From NCBI GenBank assembly GCA_030698375.1, contig JAUYLL010000125.1, positions 1 through 64,000 on the forward strand: a DNA stretch of 64,000 nt, read 5' to 3'. Both the position numbers and the translations under genes were made by a program. Under the pieces are notes generated by a model. It did not search any database, was not told the DNA's origin, and saw only the letters and a list, made by a program, of their open reading frames with translations. Below, one piece after another: positions 36,931-45,508 of this stretch (positions within the stretch are counted from its first letter, which is position 1; each line of letters begins with the position of its first letter). The stretch comes from Nocardioides sp. Lineage in GTDB: Bacteria; Actinomycetota; Actinomycetes; Propionibacteriales; Nocardioidaceae.

Positions 36931-37367
36931 GCGGGAACCTCCGGAAGCTGCAGGGTGACGGTCCCGCTCACGTGCGGGCCGAGCGAGTTCTGGCCGACGA
37001 CCTTGAGGTCGACGGTGCGGGCCGCGTCGTCCTTGGCGGTGACCTCACCGCGCAGCACCATCGTGTCGCCGGGGTAGTTCGGCGCACCGAGGCGGATCTT
37101 GACGCGCTTGACCCTCGCGGCCGGCCCGGCCCACGCGGTGGCGTAGCGGTCGACCAGCCCGTTGCTGGTGAGGATGTTCATGAAGATGTCCTTCGACCCG
37201 CGCTCCTGGGCGAGCGCCGGGTCGTGGTGGACGTCCTGGTAGTCGCGGCTCGCCATGGCGGTGGCGACGATGAGCGTGCGGGTGATCGGGACCTGCTGCT
37301 CGGGCAGCGTGTCGCCGACCGAGACCGTCGCGAGGTCGAGGCCCGTGGTCGTCCCGGCGCCGCTCAC
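36927..37367 (-). CDS. MaoC-type enoyl-CoA hydratase subunit (ChsH1-like)
   Basis: MASRDYQDVHHDPALAQERGSKDIFMNILTSNGLVDRYATAWAGP. Confidence 0.82.
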   Translation of the reverse strand: MSGAGTTTGLDLATVSVGDTLPEQQVPITRTLIVATAMASRDYQDVHHDPALAQERGSKDIFMNILTSNGLVDRYATAWAGPAARVKRVKIRLGAPNYPGDTMVLRGEVTAKDDAARTVDLKVVGQNSLGPHVSGTVTLQLPEVPA

Positions 37368-38467
37368 GAGGCGATCTCGCTCGCTGCGAGCACGTCGCCG
37401 AGGTCCTCGAGCGCCTGCGCCGACCCACCCAGGGTGGAGGCGATCTGCTTGCCCCAGAGGAAGTAGCGGTGGACCGGGTAGTCGACGTCGACCCCGATGC
37501 CGCCGTGCACGTGCTGCACGCGGTGCACCACGTCGAGCCCGGCCTGGTCGCACCACCACTTGGCCACGAGCGCGGCGCGGTCGGCGTCGGGCTCGTCGTG
37601 CGAGGTGACCGCCTGCCACAGGGTGACCCGCATGGCGTCGATGTCGATGTAGCAGTCGGCGAGCTGGTGCTGGACGGCCTGGAAGGTCGCCAGCGGGCGG
37701 CCGAACTGCTCGCGCTCGGAGAGGTACGACGCGGCGAGGGCCAGGGAGCCCTGGGCCACGCCGACCTGGACGGCCGCCAGCGCCACCGTCGCGGTACGCA
37801 GCGCCGAGCCGAGCACCGGGCCCCCCGGGGTGCCGACGGCGGTCGCCCGCGCTTCAGTGAGCACCAGGTTGCCCGCGCGGTCGCGGGTGGTGGTCTCGGT
37901 CGCGGTCCAGTCGAGGCCGTCCGCGTCCGTGGGGAGCAGGAAGACGCCCGCGCCCTCCTCGGAGGTGGCGGAGACGAGCACGTGGGTCGCGCCGTCGTAC
38001 GCCGGCACGACGACCTTCTCCCCGGTCAGCAGCCAGTCTTCGCCGGCGCGCACGGCGGTCGTCGTCGGAGCGGACACGGTGGCGGGGGCGACCTCCTCGA
38101 GCGCGAGGGTGACGCGCACGGAGCCGTCGGCCATCCCGGGGAGGAGCGCCCGCGTGGTGGCGTCGCCGTGGTCGGCGAGCAGGAGCCCGGAGACGCCAGC
38201 GGCCCACAGCGGGACCGGGGCGACGTGACGGCCCTGCTGCTCGAGGACGACGCAGAGACCGGGCAGCCCGAGCCCAGCGCCGTCGTGCTCCTCGGGCACC
38301 GCGATGCCGAGCAGCCCGGCGCGGGCCAGCTCGCCCCACAGGGCGTCGTCGACCCGCGACTCGGTCGTCTCGACCGCACGGAGCCGGTCGGTGGTCGCCT
38401 TGTCGGCGAAGATCTGCTGCGCGAGCCCCTGGACCTCCAGGAGCTCCTCGCCGAGGTGGAAGTCCAT
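37364..38467 (-). CDS. Acyl-CoA dehydrogenase (FadE28-like alpha/beta partner)
   Basis: ACAD fold; LLGIAVPEEHDGAGLGLPGLCVVLEQQGR, HVHGGIGVDVDYPVHRYFLWGKQI. Confidence 0.87.
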   Translation of the reverse strand: MDFHLGEELLEVQGLAQQIFADKATTDRLRAVETTESRVDDALWGELARAGLLGIAVPEEHDGAGLGLPGLCVVLEQQGRHVAPVPLWAAGVSGLLLADHGDATTRALLPGMADGSVRVTLALEEVAPATVSAPTTTAVRAGEDWLLTGEKVVVPAYDGATHVLVSATSEEGAGVFLLPTDADGLDWTATETTTRDRAGNLVLTEARATAVGTPGGPVLGSALRTATVALAAVQVGVAQGSLALAASYLSEREQFGRPLATFQAVQHQLADCYIDIDAMRVTLWQAVTSHDEPDADRAALVAKWWCDQAGLDVVHRVQHVHGGIGVDVDYPVHRYFLWGKQIASTLGGSAQALEDLGDVLAASEIAS

Positions 38468-39423
38468 CAGGCCTCCTGGGGCTGGGACGGGCGGAACAAG
38501 GGCAGGGTCAACTCGGGGTCGGCGACGAGCCAGTCGACCTCGACGGGCATGCCGATCTCGACGTCCTCAGGCGCGACGCCGGTGAGGTTGGTGATCAGGC
38601 GGGTGCCCTCCTCGAGCTCGACCACCGCGACGAGCAGCGGGTAGTCGAAGGCGGGGTGGGGCGGGTGGTGGGCGACGACGTAGCTGTAGACGGTGCCGCG
38701 GCCCGAGGCCTCGATCGTGTCCCAGTCGAAGGACCTGCACTCCGGGCAGGCCGGGCCGGGCGGGTGCCGCAGGGTGCCGCACCCGGTGCACCGCTGCACC
38801 ACGAGCCGCTTCTCCTGCGCGGCGTCGAACCAGAACCGGTTGTCGAGGTTCAGCGCCGGGCGCGGACGCAGGGCGCGGGGCGCGGTCTTGGTCTCGTCCG
38901 CCTCCTTCGGGCGGAAGCGCAGCGTGCGCCAGCGCTGGGTGGCGACGACCTCGTCGCCGACCCGGTAGGTCTTCAGCGTGGTGACGAAACGCCCCACCCC
39001 GAGACCGGTCGACTTCTCCGGGGAGATCTCCTCGACCACCTCGTCGGCGCTGACGTGCTCACCGGGGAGCACCTCGCGCTCGAAGGTGAAGTCGGAGTCG
39101 GTGGCCACAACGGAGGTGTAGCCCGCCTCGTCGAGCACGGCGATCAGGTCGGCGTACGCCCCGCCCCCGGCGGACGGCTTCGTCCAGGTGGCGGCGTACC
39201 CACGCATCGACCACGCCTGCATCATCGACGCGGGCGCGACGACACCGGGCCGGCCGGTGGCCCGGGCGGCGTCCTCGTCGAGGTAGACGGGGTTGTCGTC
39301 CTCCATCGCCTCGACCCAGTGACGGATCATCGGCACGTTGACCGGGTCCTGGCCGGGCTTCGCGGGCTGGAGCTCGGCGCCGAGGAAGGCCTTCAGCCGC
39401 TGGTCGATCTCGGGGGCGCTCAC
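38467..39423 (-). CDS. Bifunctional MaoC-like/DUF35 OB-fold protein (ChsH2-like)
   Basis: N-term hotdog EDDNPVYLDEDAARATGRPGVVAPASMMQAW; C-term CTGCGTLRHPPGPACPEC rubredoxin-like zinc ribbon plus OB-fold. Confidence 0.87.
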   Translation of the reverse strand: MSAPEIDQRLKAFLGAELQPAKPGQDPVNVPMIRHWVEAMEDDNPVYLDEDAARATGRPGVVAPASMMQAWSMRGYAATWTKPSAGGGAYADLIAVLDEAGYTSVVATDSDFTFEREVLPGEHVSADEVVEEISPEKSTGLGVGRFVTTLKTYRVGDEVVATQRWRTLRFRPKEADETKTAPRALRPRPALNLDNRFWFDAAQEKRLVVQRCTGCGTLRHPPGPACPECRSFDWDTIEASGRGTVYSYVVAHHPPHPAFDYPLLVAVVELEEGTRLITNLTGVAPEDVEIGMPVEVDWLVADPELTLPLFRPSQPQEA

Positions 39424-40586
39424 TTGCCACGCCCCATCCGCGGGAGGCCGAGGCCCTGGGTGGCGACCATGTCGCGCAGGATCTCGTTCACGCCACCGCC
39501 GAAGGTGTTGACGATCCCCTGGCGGGAGAGCTGCTCGATCTGCCCGCCGAGCACCGCGGCCGGGGAGTCGGGCCGGACGCGACCGGCAGCGCCCAGCACC
39601 TGGGTCAACGAGCGCTGGACCTCGATGTGGGTCTCGGTGCCGTAGGTCTTGGCCGCGCCGGCGGTCGCGCCGGTGAGGGTGCCCTCGGCGACCTCGGTGG
39701 TCATCTTCCAGTTCATCAGCCGCATCGCCTCGAGCTTGGCGTGCGTGCGGGCCATCTCGGTGCGCACCCACTGCTGCTCGATGACGCCGTTGTCCTTGGC
39801 CCAGGCGAGCACGTGCTCCCAGAGCTGGATCATCCGGCCACCGAGTGCAGCCAGGCCGACGCGCTCGTGGTTGAGCTGGGCGGTGATCAGCCGCCAGCCG
39901 CCGTCGACGTCGCCGACGACGTTGCCGGCCGGCACCCGGATGCCGCTGTAGTAGGTCGCGGTCACCACCATCCCGCCGACCGCCTGGATCGGGCTCCACG
40001 AGAAGCCCGGGTCGTCGGTCGGCACGATGATGATCGACATGCCCTTGTGCTTGGGCGCCTCGGGGTCGGTGCGCGCGGCGAGCCACACGTAGTCGGCCGT
40101 GTTCGCGCCGCTGGTGAAGATCTTCTGGCCGTCGATGACGAACTCGTCGCCGTCGCGGACCGCCTTGGTCTTCAGGGAGGCGAGGTCGGTGCCGGCGTCG
40201 GGCTCGGTGTAGCCGATCGCGAAGACGATGTCGCCGTTGAGGATGCCGGGCAGGTAGGCCTGCTTCTGCTCCTCGGTGCCGTACTCCATGATCGTCGGCC
40301 CGACGGTGTTGACCGTGACGAAGGGGAACGGCAAGCCCGCGCGCTGCACCTCGTCGAAGAAGACGTACTGGTCCTCGATTGTGCGGCCCTGACCGCCGTA
40401 CTCGGTGGGCCAGCCGATGCCGAGCCACCCGTCGCGGCCGAGCATGCTCACCACCTCGCGGAAGCGGTCACCGCCCACGCCGGCCTCACCGACGGATCGT
40501 CGGTCGTCGGGGGTCAGCAGGCTGGTGAAGTACGACCGCAGCTCCTTGCGCAGCGCGATCTGCGCGTCGGTCTCACGAAGGTCCAT
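39420..40586 (-). CDS. Acyl-CoA dehydrogenase (FadE29-like)
   Basis: GIGWPTEYGGQGRTIEDQYVFFDEVQRAG, AIGYTEPDAGTDLASLKTKAV, NTFGGGVNEILRDMVA. Confidence 0.9.
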   Translation of the reverse strand: MDLRETDAQIALRKELRSYFTSLLTPDDRRSVGEAGVGGDRFREVVSMLGRDGWLGIGWPTEYGGQGRTIEDQYVFFDEVQRAGLPFPFVTVNTVGPTIMEYGTEEQKQAYLPGILNGDIVFAIGYTEPDAGTDLASLKTKAVRDGDEFVIDGQKIFTSGANTADYVWLAARTDPEAPKHKGMSIIIVPTDDPGFSWSPIQAVGGMVVTATYYSGIRVPAGNVVGDVDGGWRLITAQLNHERVGLAALGGRMIQLWEHVLAWAKDNGVIEQQWVRTEMARTHAKLEAMRLMNWKMTTEVAEGTLTGATAGAAKTYGTETHIEVQRSLTQVLGAAGRVRPDSPAAVLGGQIEQLSRQGIVNTFGGGVNEILRDMVATQGLGLPRMGRGK

Positions 40587-40603
40587 ACGGCGATCATACG
40601 GGT

Positions 40604-40634
40604 GAGTAGACAAGTGTCAACCAGGTGTCTACTC
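40604..40634. promoter_or_regulatory. 31-bp inverted repeat (9-bp arms) in the acyl-CoA dehydrogenase/TetR divergent promoter
   Basis: GAGTAGACA-N13-TGTCTACTC. Confidence 0.8.
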
Positions 40635-40641
40635 TCGGGCC

Positions 40642-41277
40642 ATGGACGCCTCCACCGGCGCGCGGGTCGTGCCCACGCTGCTCTCCCCCGCACGGGCCGC
40701 GACCCGGGAGAAGCTGATCGTCGCCGCCCTCGAGCTGGCCGAGGATGGTGGGTACGACGCCGTCGGCATCCGCCCGGTCGCCGCCCGGGCCGGGGTCTCC
40801 GTCCCGACCGCCTACCAGCACGTCAGCTCCAAGGACCAGCTGCTCGTCGAGGCCCTGATGAGCCTCGGCGCGCGCTCTACCGAGGGCGTGCGGCAGCGCC
40901 CGCCCGCCGACTCCTCGCCGGCCGACCGGCTGATGCGGGTCTTCCGCCGGGTGATGAAGCAGGCCGCCGCGAAGCCGCTGCTCTACTCCGCGCTCTACCG
41001 CGCCTACGTCGCCAGCGGGCCGCTGACCGCCGGGGCCCCCGACATCGCCGTCGGCTTCGGCCCCGAGCGCGCGGCCTGGATCGGCGAGACGCTGCGTGCC
41101 GGCGACCATGCCGGCGTCGAGGACGCCGACCTCGAGGCCGCCGCCCGGATCCTGTCCACCCTCTTCCTCGGCGCCATGGTCGGCCTCGCCGCCGGCCGCC
41201 CGAGTGCCGAGGTGCTCGCCGTCCTCGACGACGCCACCCACCGCCTGCTGCCCGAGACCCCCAGGAGCACGACGTGA
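40642..41277 (+). CDS. TetR family transcriptional regulator
   Basis: LIVAALELAEDGGYDAVGIRPVAARAGVSVPTAYQHVSSKDQLLVEAL. Confidence 0.92.
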   Translation: MDASTGARVVPTLLSPARAATREKLIVAALELAEDGGYDAVGIRPVAARAGVSVPTAYQHVSSKDQLLVEALMSLGARSTEGVRQRPPADSSPADRLMRVFRRVMKQAAAKPLLYSALYRAYVASGPLTAGAPDIAVGFGPERAAWIGETLRAGDHAGVEDADLEAAARILSTLFLGAMVGLAAGRPSAEVLAVLDDATHRLLPETPRSTT

Positions 41278-42077
41278 CTGCCATCGACCCCGTCCGCTAC
41301 GGCCCGTGGGCGGTGATCGCCGGCGGCTCCGAGGGAGTGGGCGCGGCCTTCGCCGAGCAGCTGGCCGACGCCGGCCTCCACCTCGTCCTGCTCGCCCGCA
41401 AGCCCGGGCCGCTCGAGGAGACCGCCGAGCGCGTCCGCGCCCGCGGCGTGGAGGTCCGCACCCTCGCCGTCGACCTCACCGACCCCGGGGCCCCCGCGCG
41501 CGTCGCCGAGGTCACCGCCGACCTCGAGGTGGGCCTCTACGTCCACAACGCCGGCGCGAACACCTACGGCCACGAGTTCGTCACCGGCGACCTCGAGCGG
41601 TTCCGGGCCGTCATCGACCTCAACATCACCGCGCAGATGGCGCTCGTGCAGCTCTTCGGCGCCCCGATGCGCGAGCGCCGCCGCGGCGGGATCCTGCTCG
41701 TCGGCTCGATGGCGGGCTACTTCGGCCAGGAGCAGATCAGCGTGTACGCCGCCGCGAAGGCGTTCTGCCGCGTCTTCGCCGAGGGCCTGTGGCTGGAGAT
41801 GCGCGAGCACGACGTCGACGTCCTCGAGCTGGTGCTCGGCACGACCCGCACCCCGGCGATGGCGCGGGCCGGCCTCGACCTGGACCTCCCCGGGCTGCAC
41901 GTGGCCGAGCCGGCCGACGTGGCCCGTGAGGGTCTGGAGCACCTCACCGAGGGTCCCGTCTGGATCGCCAGCGGTCACGCGGAGGCCGCGCACAAGAGCA
42001 GCGGCCCCGACCGGGTGCGGATCCTGCTCTCCGCCCAGAAGCTGACGCGTCGCCTGCTTCCCGCGGCACACCGATGA
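41274..42077 (+). CDS. SDR family oxidoreductase
   Basis: AVIAGGSEGVGAAFAEQLADAG, NAGANTYG, GSMAGYFGQEQISVYAAAKAF. Confidence 0.9.
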   Translation: MTAIDPVRYGPWAVIAGGSEGVGAAFAEQLADAGLHLVLLARKPGPLEETAERVRARGVEVRTLAVDLTDPGAPARVAEVTADLEVGLYVHNAGANTYGHEFVTGDLERFRAVIDLNITAQMALVQLFGAPMRERRRGGILLVGSMAGYFGQEQISVYAAAKAFCRVFAEGLWLEMREHDVDVLELVLGTTRTPAMARAGLDLDLPGLHVAEPADVAREGLEHLTEGPVWIASGHAEAAHKSSGPDRVRILLSAQKLTRRLLPAAHR

Positions 42078-42087
42078 GGGCGGCCCG

Positions 42088-42966
42088 ATGAGGATCGGCA
42101 TCGTCAGCCCCGTCGTCACGCGCCTGCCGGGCGTCGCCGGGGACTGGGAGGCCTCGGCGGGGATCGGCGAGCTCGCACGGGTCGCCCAGGCGGCCGACCG
42201 ACTGGGCTTCGACCACGTCACCTGCAGCGAGCACGTGGGCGTGCCCGTCGACGTCGCCGAGCAACGCGGCGGCACCTACTGGGACCCGCTGGCCACGCTG
42301 GGCCACCTCTCCGCACTGACGTCGCGCATCCGCCTGGCCACCCAGGTGCTCGTCCTCGGCTACCACCACCCGCTCGAGATCGTGAAGCGCTACGGGACCC
42401 TCGACGAGGTGTCCGGGGGCCGCGTCGTGCTCGGCCTCGGCGTCGGCAGCCTCGAAGAGGAGTTCGCCCTGCTCGAGGTGCCCTTCGCCGGCCGTGGCGA
42501 GCGCGCCGACGACGCCCTCGCGGCGCTGAGGGCTGCCTGGGGGCGGCGCGTGCCGTCGTACGCCGGGAGCCACCACGCCTTCGACGGCTTCGTCGTCGAG
42601 CCCCACGGTGTCCGCACGGACGTCCCGCTGTGGATCGGTGGCCGCACCAGGCGGTCCCTGCGGCGCGCGGTCGAGCTCGGCACCGGGTGGGTGCCGTTCG
42701 GTCTCCCGCTGGACGACCTGGCCGCGATGCTGGACGGGTCCGACCTGCCCGCCGACTTCGAGGTGGTCCTCTCCCCCGGCCGACCGCTCGACCCGCTCGC
42801 CGATGCCGACCGGACCCGCGCGCGGCTCGAGCGCACGATCGCCGCCGGTGCCACGTTGCTCAGCGTGACGGTGCGTGCCGACTCGGTCGACCACTACGAG
42901 GACCAGCTCGCCGCCCTGGCCGAGCTCGTCGACCTGGAGCCGCCCGCCACCGGGGGTGCCGCATGA
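42088..42966 (+). CDS. LLM class F420/flavin-dependent oxidoreductase
   Basis: AADRLGFDHVTCSEHV, LATQVLVLGYHHPLEIVKRYGTLDEVSGGRVVLGLGVG. Confidence 0.9.
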   Translation: MRIGIVSPVVTRLPGVAGDWEASAGIGELARVAQAADRLGFDHVTCSEHVGVPVDVAEQRGGTYWDPLATLGHLSALTSRIRLATQVLVLGYHHPLEIVKRYGTLDEVSGGRVVLGLGVGSLEEEFALLEVPFAGRGERADDALAALRAAWGRRVPSYAGSHHAFDGFVVEPHGVRTDVPLWIGGRTRRSLRRAVELGTGWVPFGLPLDDLAAMLDGSDLPADFEVVLSPGRPLDPLADADRTRARLERTIAAGATLLSVTVRADSVDHYEDQLAALAELVDLEPPATGGAA

Positions 42967-43457
42967 GCGCCGAGGGGTCCCGCACGGTCGAGGAGCGGCT
43001 CGCCGCCCTGGAGGCCGCGCGGGCGATCAGCGACCTCATCGCGACCTACGGCCCGCTGGTGGACTCCGGGGACGCCGAGGCCGTGGCCGCGCTCTGGGAG
43101 CCCGACGGCATCTACGACATCGACGAGACGCGGCTCGAGGGGCACGCTGCCATCGAGGCGATGGTGCGCTCGCGCGGACACCAGGGCCTGATCGCCGCGG
43201 GCTGCGCCCACCTGCTCGGCCCGCCGCGGGTGACGGTCGACGGTGACGAGGCAGTCGCCGTCTGCCAGTCGCTGCTCGTCGCCCACGGCGAGAAGGGCTT
43301 CCGGGTGCTGCGGGCGACGGCCAACCACTGGCACCTGCGTCGCGGGCCGGCGGGGTGGCGGGTGCGGGTGCGCACCGGCCGGGTCCTCGACGGGCGGACC
43401 GAGGCGCCGTACCTCCTGGCCGAGGGGGCGCACGGCCGACGGGTCGACGAGACGTGA
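42963..43457 (+). CDS. SnoaL-like/NTF2-like polyketide-cyclase-fold protein
   Basis: LEAARAISDLIATYGPLVDSGDAEAVAALWEPDGIYDI. Confidence 0.85.
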   Translation: MSAEGSRTVEERLAALEAARAISDLIATYGPLVDSGDAEAVAALWEPDGIYDIDETRLEGHAAIEAMVRSRGHQGLIAAGCAHLLGPPRVTVDGDEAVAVCQSLLVAHGEKGFRVLRATANHWHLRRGPAGWRVRVRTGRVLDGRTEAPYLLAEGAHGRRVDET

Positions 43458-45043
43458 GCGCCGGCACGGTCGCGGCGCCCACCTTCGGCTCGCTGGTCGC
43501 CGCGCGTTCCGAGGACGACAGCACCGCGCTGTTCTTCGAGGACGAGCGCTGGACCTGGCGTGAGGTCGTGGCCGAGGCCTGGCGACGGGTTGCCCTGGTC
43601 CGGTCGCTGGACCTCCCCGCTCCCGGGCACGTGGCTCTCGCCTGCGCCAACACCCCCGAGCACCTCTTCTGGTGGTTCGCGGCCGGGCTCGGCGGCTTCA
43701 CCGTCGTCGGGGTGAATCCCACCCGGCGCGGCCCCGACCTGGCCCGCGACCTGCGGCACACCGACTGCCGCCTCGTCGTCCACGACGCGACCCGCGCCGA
43801 CGCGCTGGACGGGGTGGACCACGGCGTCCCGCCGGACCGGGTGCTCGACGTCGAGGCTCCGGCGTACGGCGACCTGCTGGCCTCGTGCTCGCCCGCGTCG
43901 ACGGATGCGGCGCTCCCCGAGCCGGGACGCACGCTGTCGCTGGTGTTCACCTCCGGTACTACGGCGGCCCCGAAGGCGGTGATCTGCTCCCAGAGCCGGA
44001 TGGGACGCATCGCCCTGCAGCAGCAGGAACGACGCAGCCTCACGGCCGACGACGTCTTCTACGTGGTGATGCCGATGTTCCACTCGAACGCGGTGATGGC
44101 CGGCGTCGCTCCCGCGGTCGCCGCCGGGGGCGCGATCGCGCTGCGCCGCAGCTTCTCCGCCTCGGGGTTCCTGCCGGACGTGCGGCGGTACGGCGCGACG
44201 TTCTTCAACTACGTCGGCAAGCCGCTGTCCTACGTGCTGGCCACCCCCGAGCAGCCCGACGACGCCGACAACTCGCTGCGCATCGCCTTCGGCAACGAGG
44301 CGAACGAGGCCGACATCGCGGCGTTCGGCCGCCGCTTCGGCTGCCAGGTAGTCGACTCGTTCGGCTCCAGCGAGGGCGAGATCCGGATCATGCGCACCCC
44401 CGAGACCCCACCCGGCTCGTTGGGGGTGGCTCCGGAGGGGACGGTGGTGCTGGACCCCGAGACGCTCGACGAGTGCCCACGCGGGGTGTTCGACACCGAG
44501 GGGCGGCTGCTCAACCCGGACGAGGCGATCGGCGAGATCGTGAACCGCGAGGGCGCCGCGCTCTTCGAGGGCTACTACGCCAACCCGGATGCCGAGGCCG
44601 CCCGGCTGCGGCACGGGTGGGCGTGGTCTGGCGACCTGGCCTACCGCGACGAGGCCGGCTTCTGGTACTTCGCCGGTCGCACCGGCGACTGGCTGCGGGT
44701 CGACGGCGAAAACCTCGCGGCCGCGCCGATCGAGCGGCTGCTCGCGCGATTCCCGGGGGTCGTGGCGATCGCGGTGGTGGCCGCGCCGGACCCGGCCGTG
44801 GGTGACCAGGTGCGTGCGGTCGTGGAGATGCGCCCGGGCACGACCTTCGACCCCGAGGCCTTCGGCCCCTTCCTCGCGGCGCAGCCCGACCTCGGCACCC
44901 TGTGGGCACCCCGGGAGGTGTGGGTGGTCGACGCGCTCCCCCGCACGCCCACGAACAAGGTCGTCAAGCGGGCGATCCCCGACGTACCCGAGGGTGCGAC
45001 GGTGTTCCGTCGCGTCGACCGCGAGCTGCTCTACACGCGCTGA
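43454..45043 (+). CDS. AMP-binding acyl-CoA synthetase
   Basis: LVFTSGTTAAPKAVICSQ, DSFGSSEGEIRI, GWAWSGDLAYRDEAGFWYFAGRTGDWLRVDGENLAA. Confidence 0.93.
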   Translation: MSAGTVAAPTFGSLVAARSEDDSTALFFEDERWTWREVVAEAWRRVALVRSLDLPAPGHVALACANTPEHLFWWFAAGLGGFTVVGVNPTRRGPDLARDLRHTDCRLVVHDATRADALDGVDHGVPPDRVLDVEAPAYGDLLASCSPASTDAALPEPGRTLSLVFTSGTTAAPKAVICSQSRMGRIALQQQERRSLTADDVFYVVMPMFHSNAVMAGVAPAVAAGGAIALRRSFSASGFLPDVRRYGATFFNYVGKPLSYVLATPEQPDDADNSLRIAFGNEANEADIAAFGRRFGCQVVDSFGSSEGEIRIMRTPETPPGSLGVAPEGTVVLDPETLDECPRGVFDTEGRLLNPDEAIGEIVNREGAALFEGYYANPDAEAARLRHGWAWSGDLAYRDEAGFWYFAGRTGDWLRVDGENLAAAPIERLLARFPGVVAIAVVAAPDPAVGDQVRAVVEMRPGTTFDPEAFGPFLAAQPDLGTLWAPREVWVVDALPRTPTNKVVKRAIPDVPEGATVFRRVDRELLYTR

Positions 45044-45050
45044 CCGCTCC

Positions 45051-45434
45051 TCAGGCCACGCAGAACTCGTTGCCCTCGGGGTCCCGCATGACGACGTGGG
45101 CGAGGCGGTTGCCGTAGACCTCCTCGCGCACGACGGTCGCCCCGAGCGCGACGAGCTTCGGCACCTTGGCGCGGATCAGCCTCTCCCGCTCGAGAATGTC
45201 CCACGGTCCGTCCCCGGCGACGCGGATGTCGATGTGCACGCGGCTCTTCGCCGTCTTTCCCTCGGTCACCTGCAGCCAACTGATGAGGGGGCCCCTGCCG
45301 GCCGGGTCGACGATCGACGCACTGTCGGGGTCGTCGTACCCGGGCTCGGGGACGTAGCCAAGGGCCTCGGCCCAGAATGCAGCCAGGCGGTGGGGGTCGG
45401 TGGCGTCGCAGCCGAGGGTCCAGTGGATAGCCAT
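45051..45434 (-). CDS. VOC/glyoxalase-like domain protein
   Basis: LGCDATDPHRLAAFWAEALGY ... HVVMRDPEGNEFCVA. Confidence 0.88.
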   Translation of the reverse strand: MAIHWTLGCDATDPHRLAAFWAEALGYVPEPGYDDPDSASIVDPAGRGPLISWLQVTEGKTAKSRVHIDIRVAGDGPWDILERERLIRAKVPKLVALGATVVREEVYGNRLAHVVMRDPEGNEFCVA

Positions 45435-45508
45435 GGCCGGGAGCGTAGGGACGCCCACCGACGCCGTACGACGATTTCCACAGGGTGCGTAGTCAGCCCG
45501 GGCAGGCC

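Noticed and set aside
39627-41273. Upstream part of the 816-aa plus ORF 39627-42077
   Set aside because: Read-through frame over FadE29-like/TetR genes; the real SDR starts at GTG 41274 overlapping the TetR stop.
45058-45071. Possible additional KstR-like site (cagaactcgttgcc) in the VOC gene
   Set aside because: Contains AAC-N2-GTT but lacks the flanking T and A of the consensus, and lies within coding sequence.
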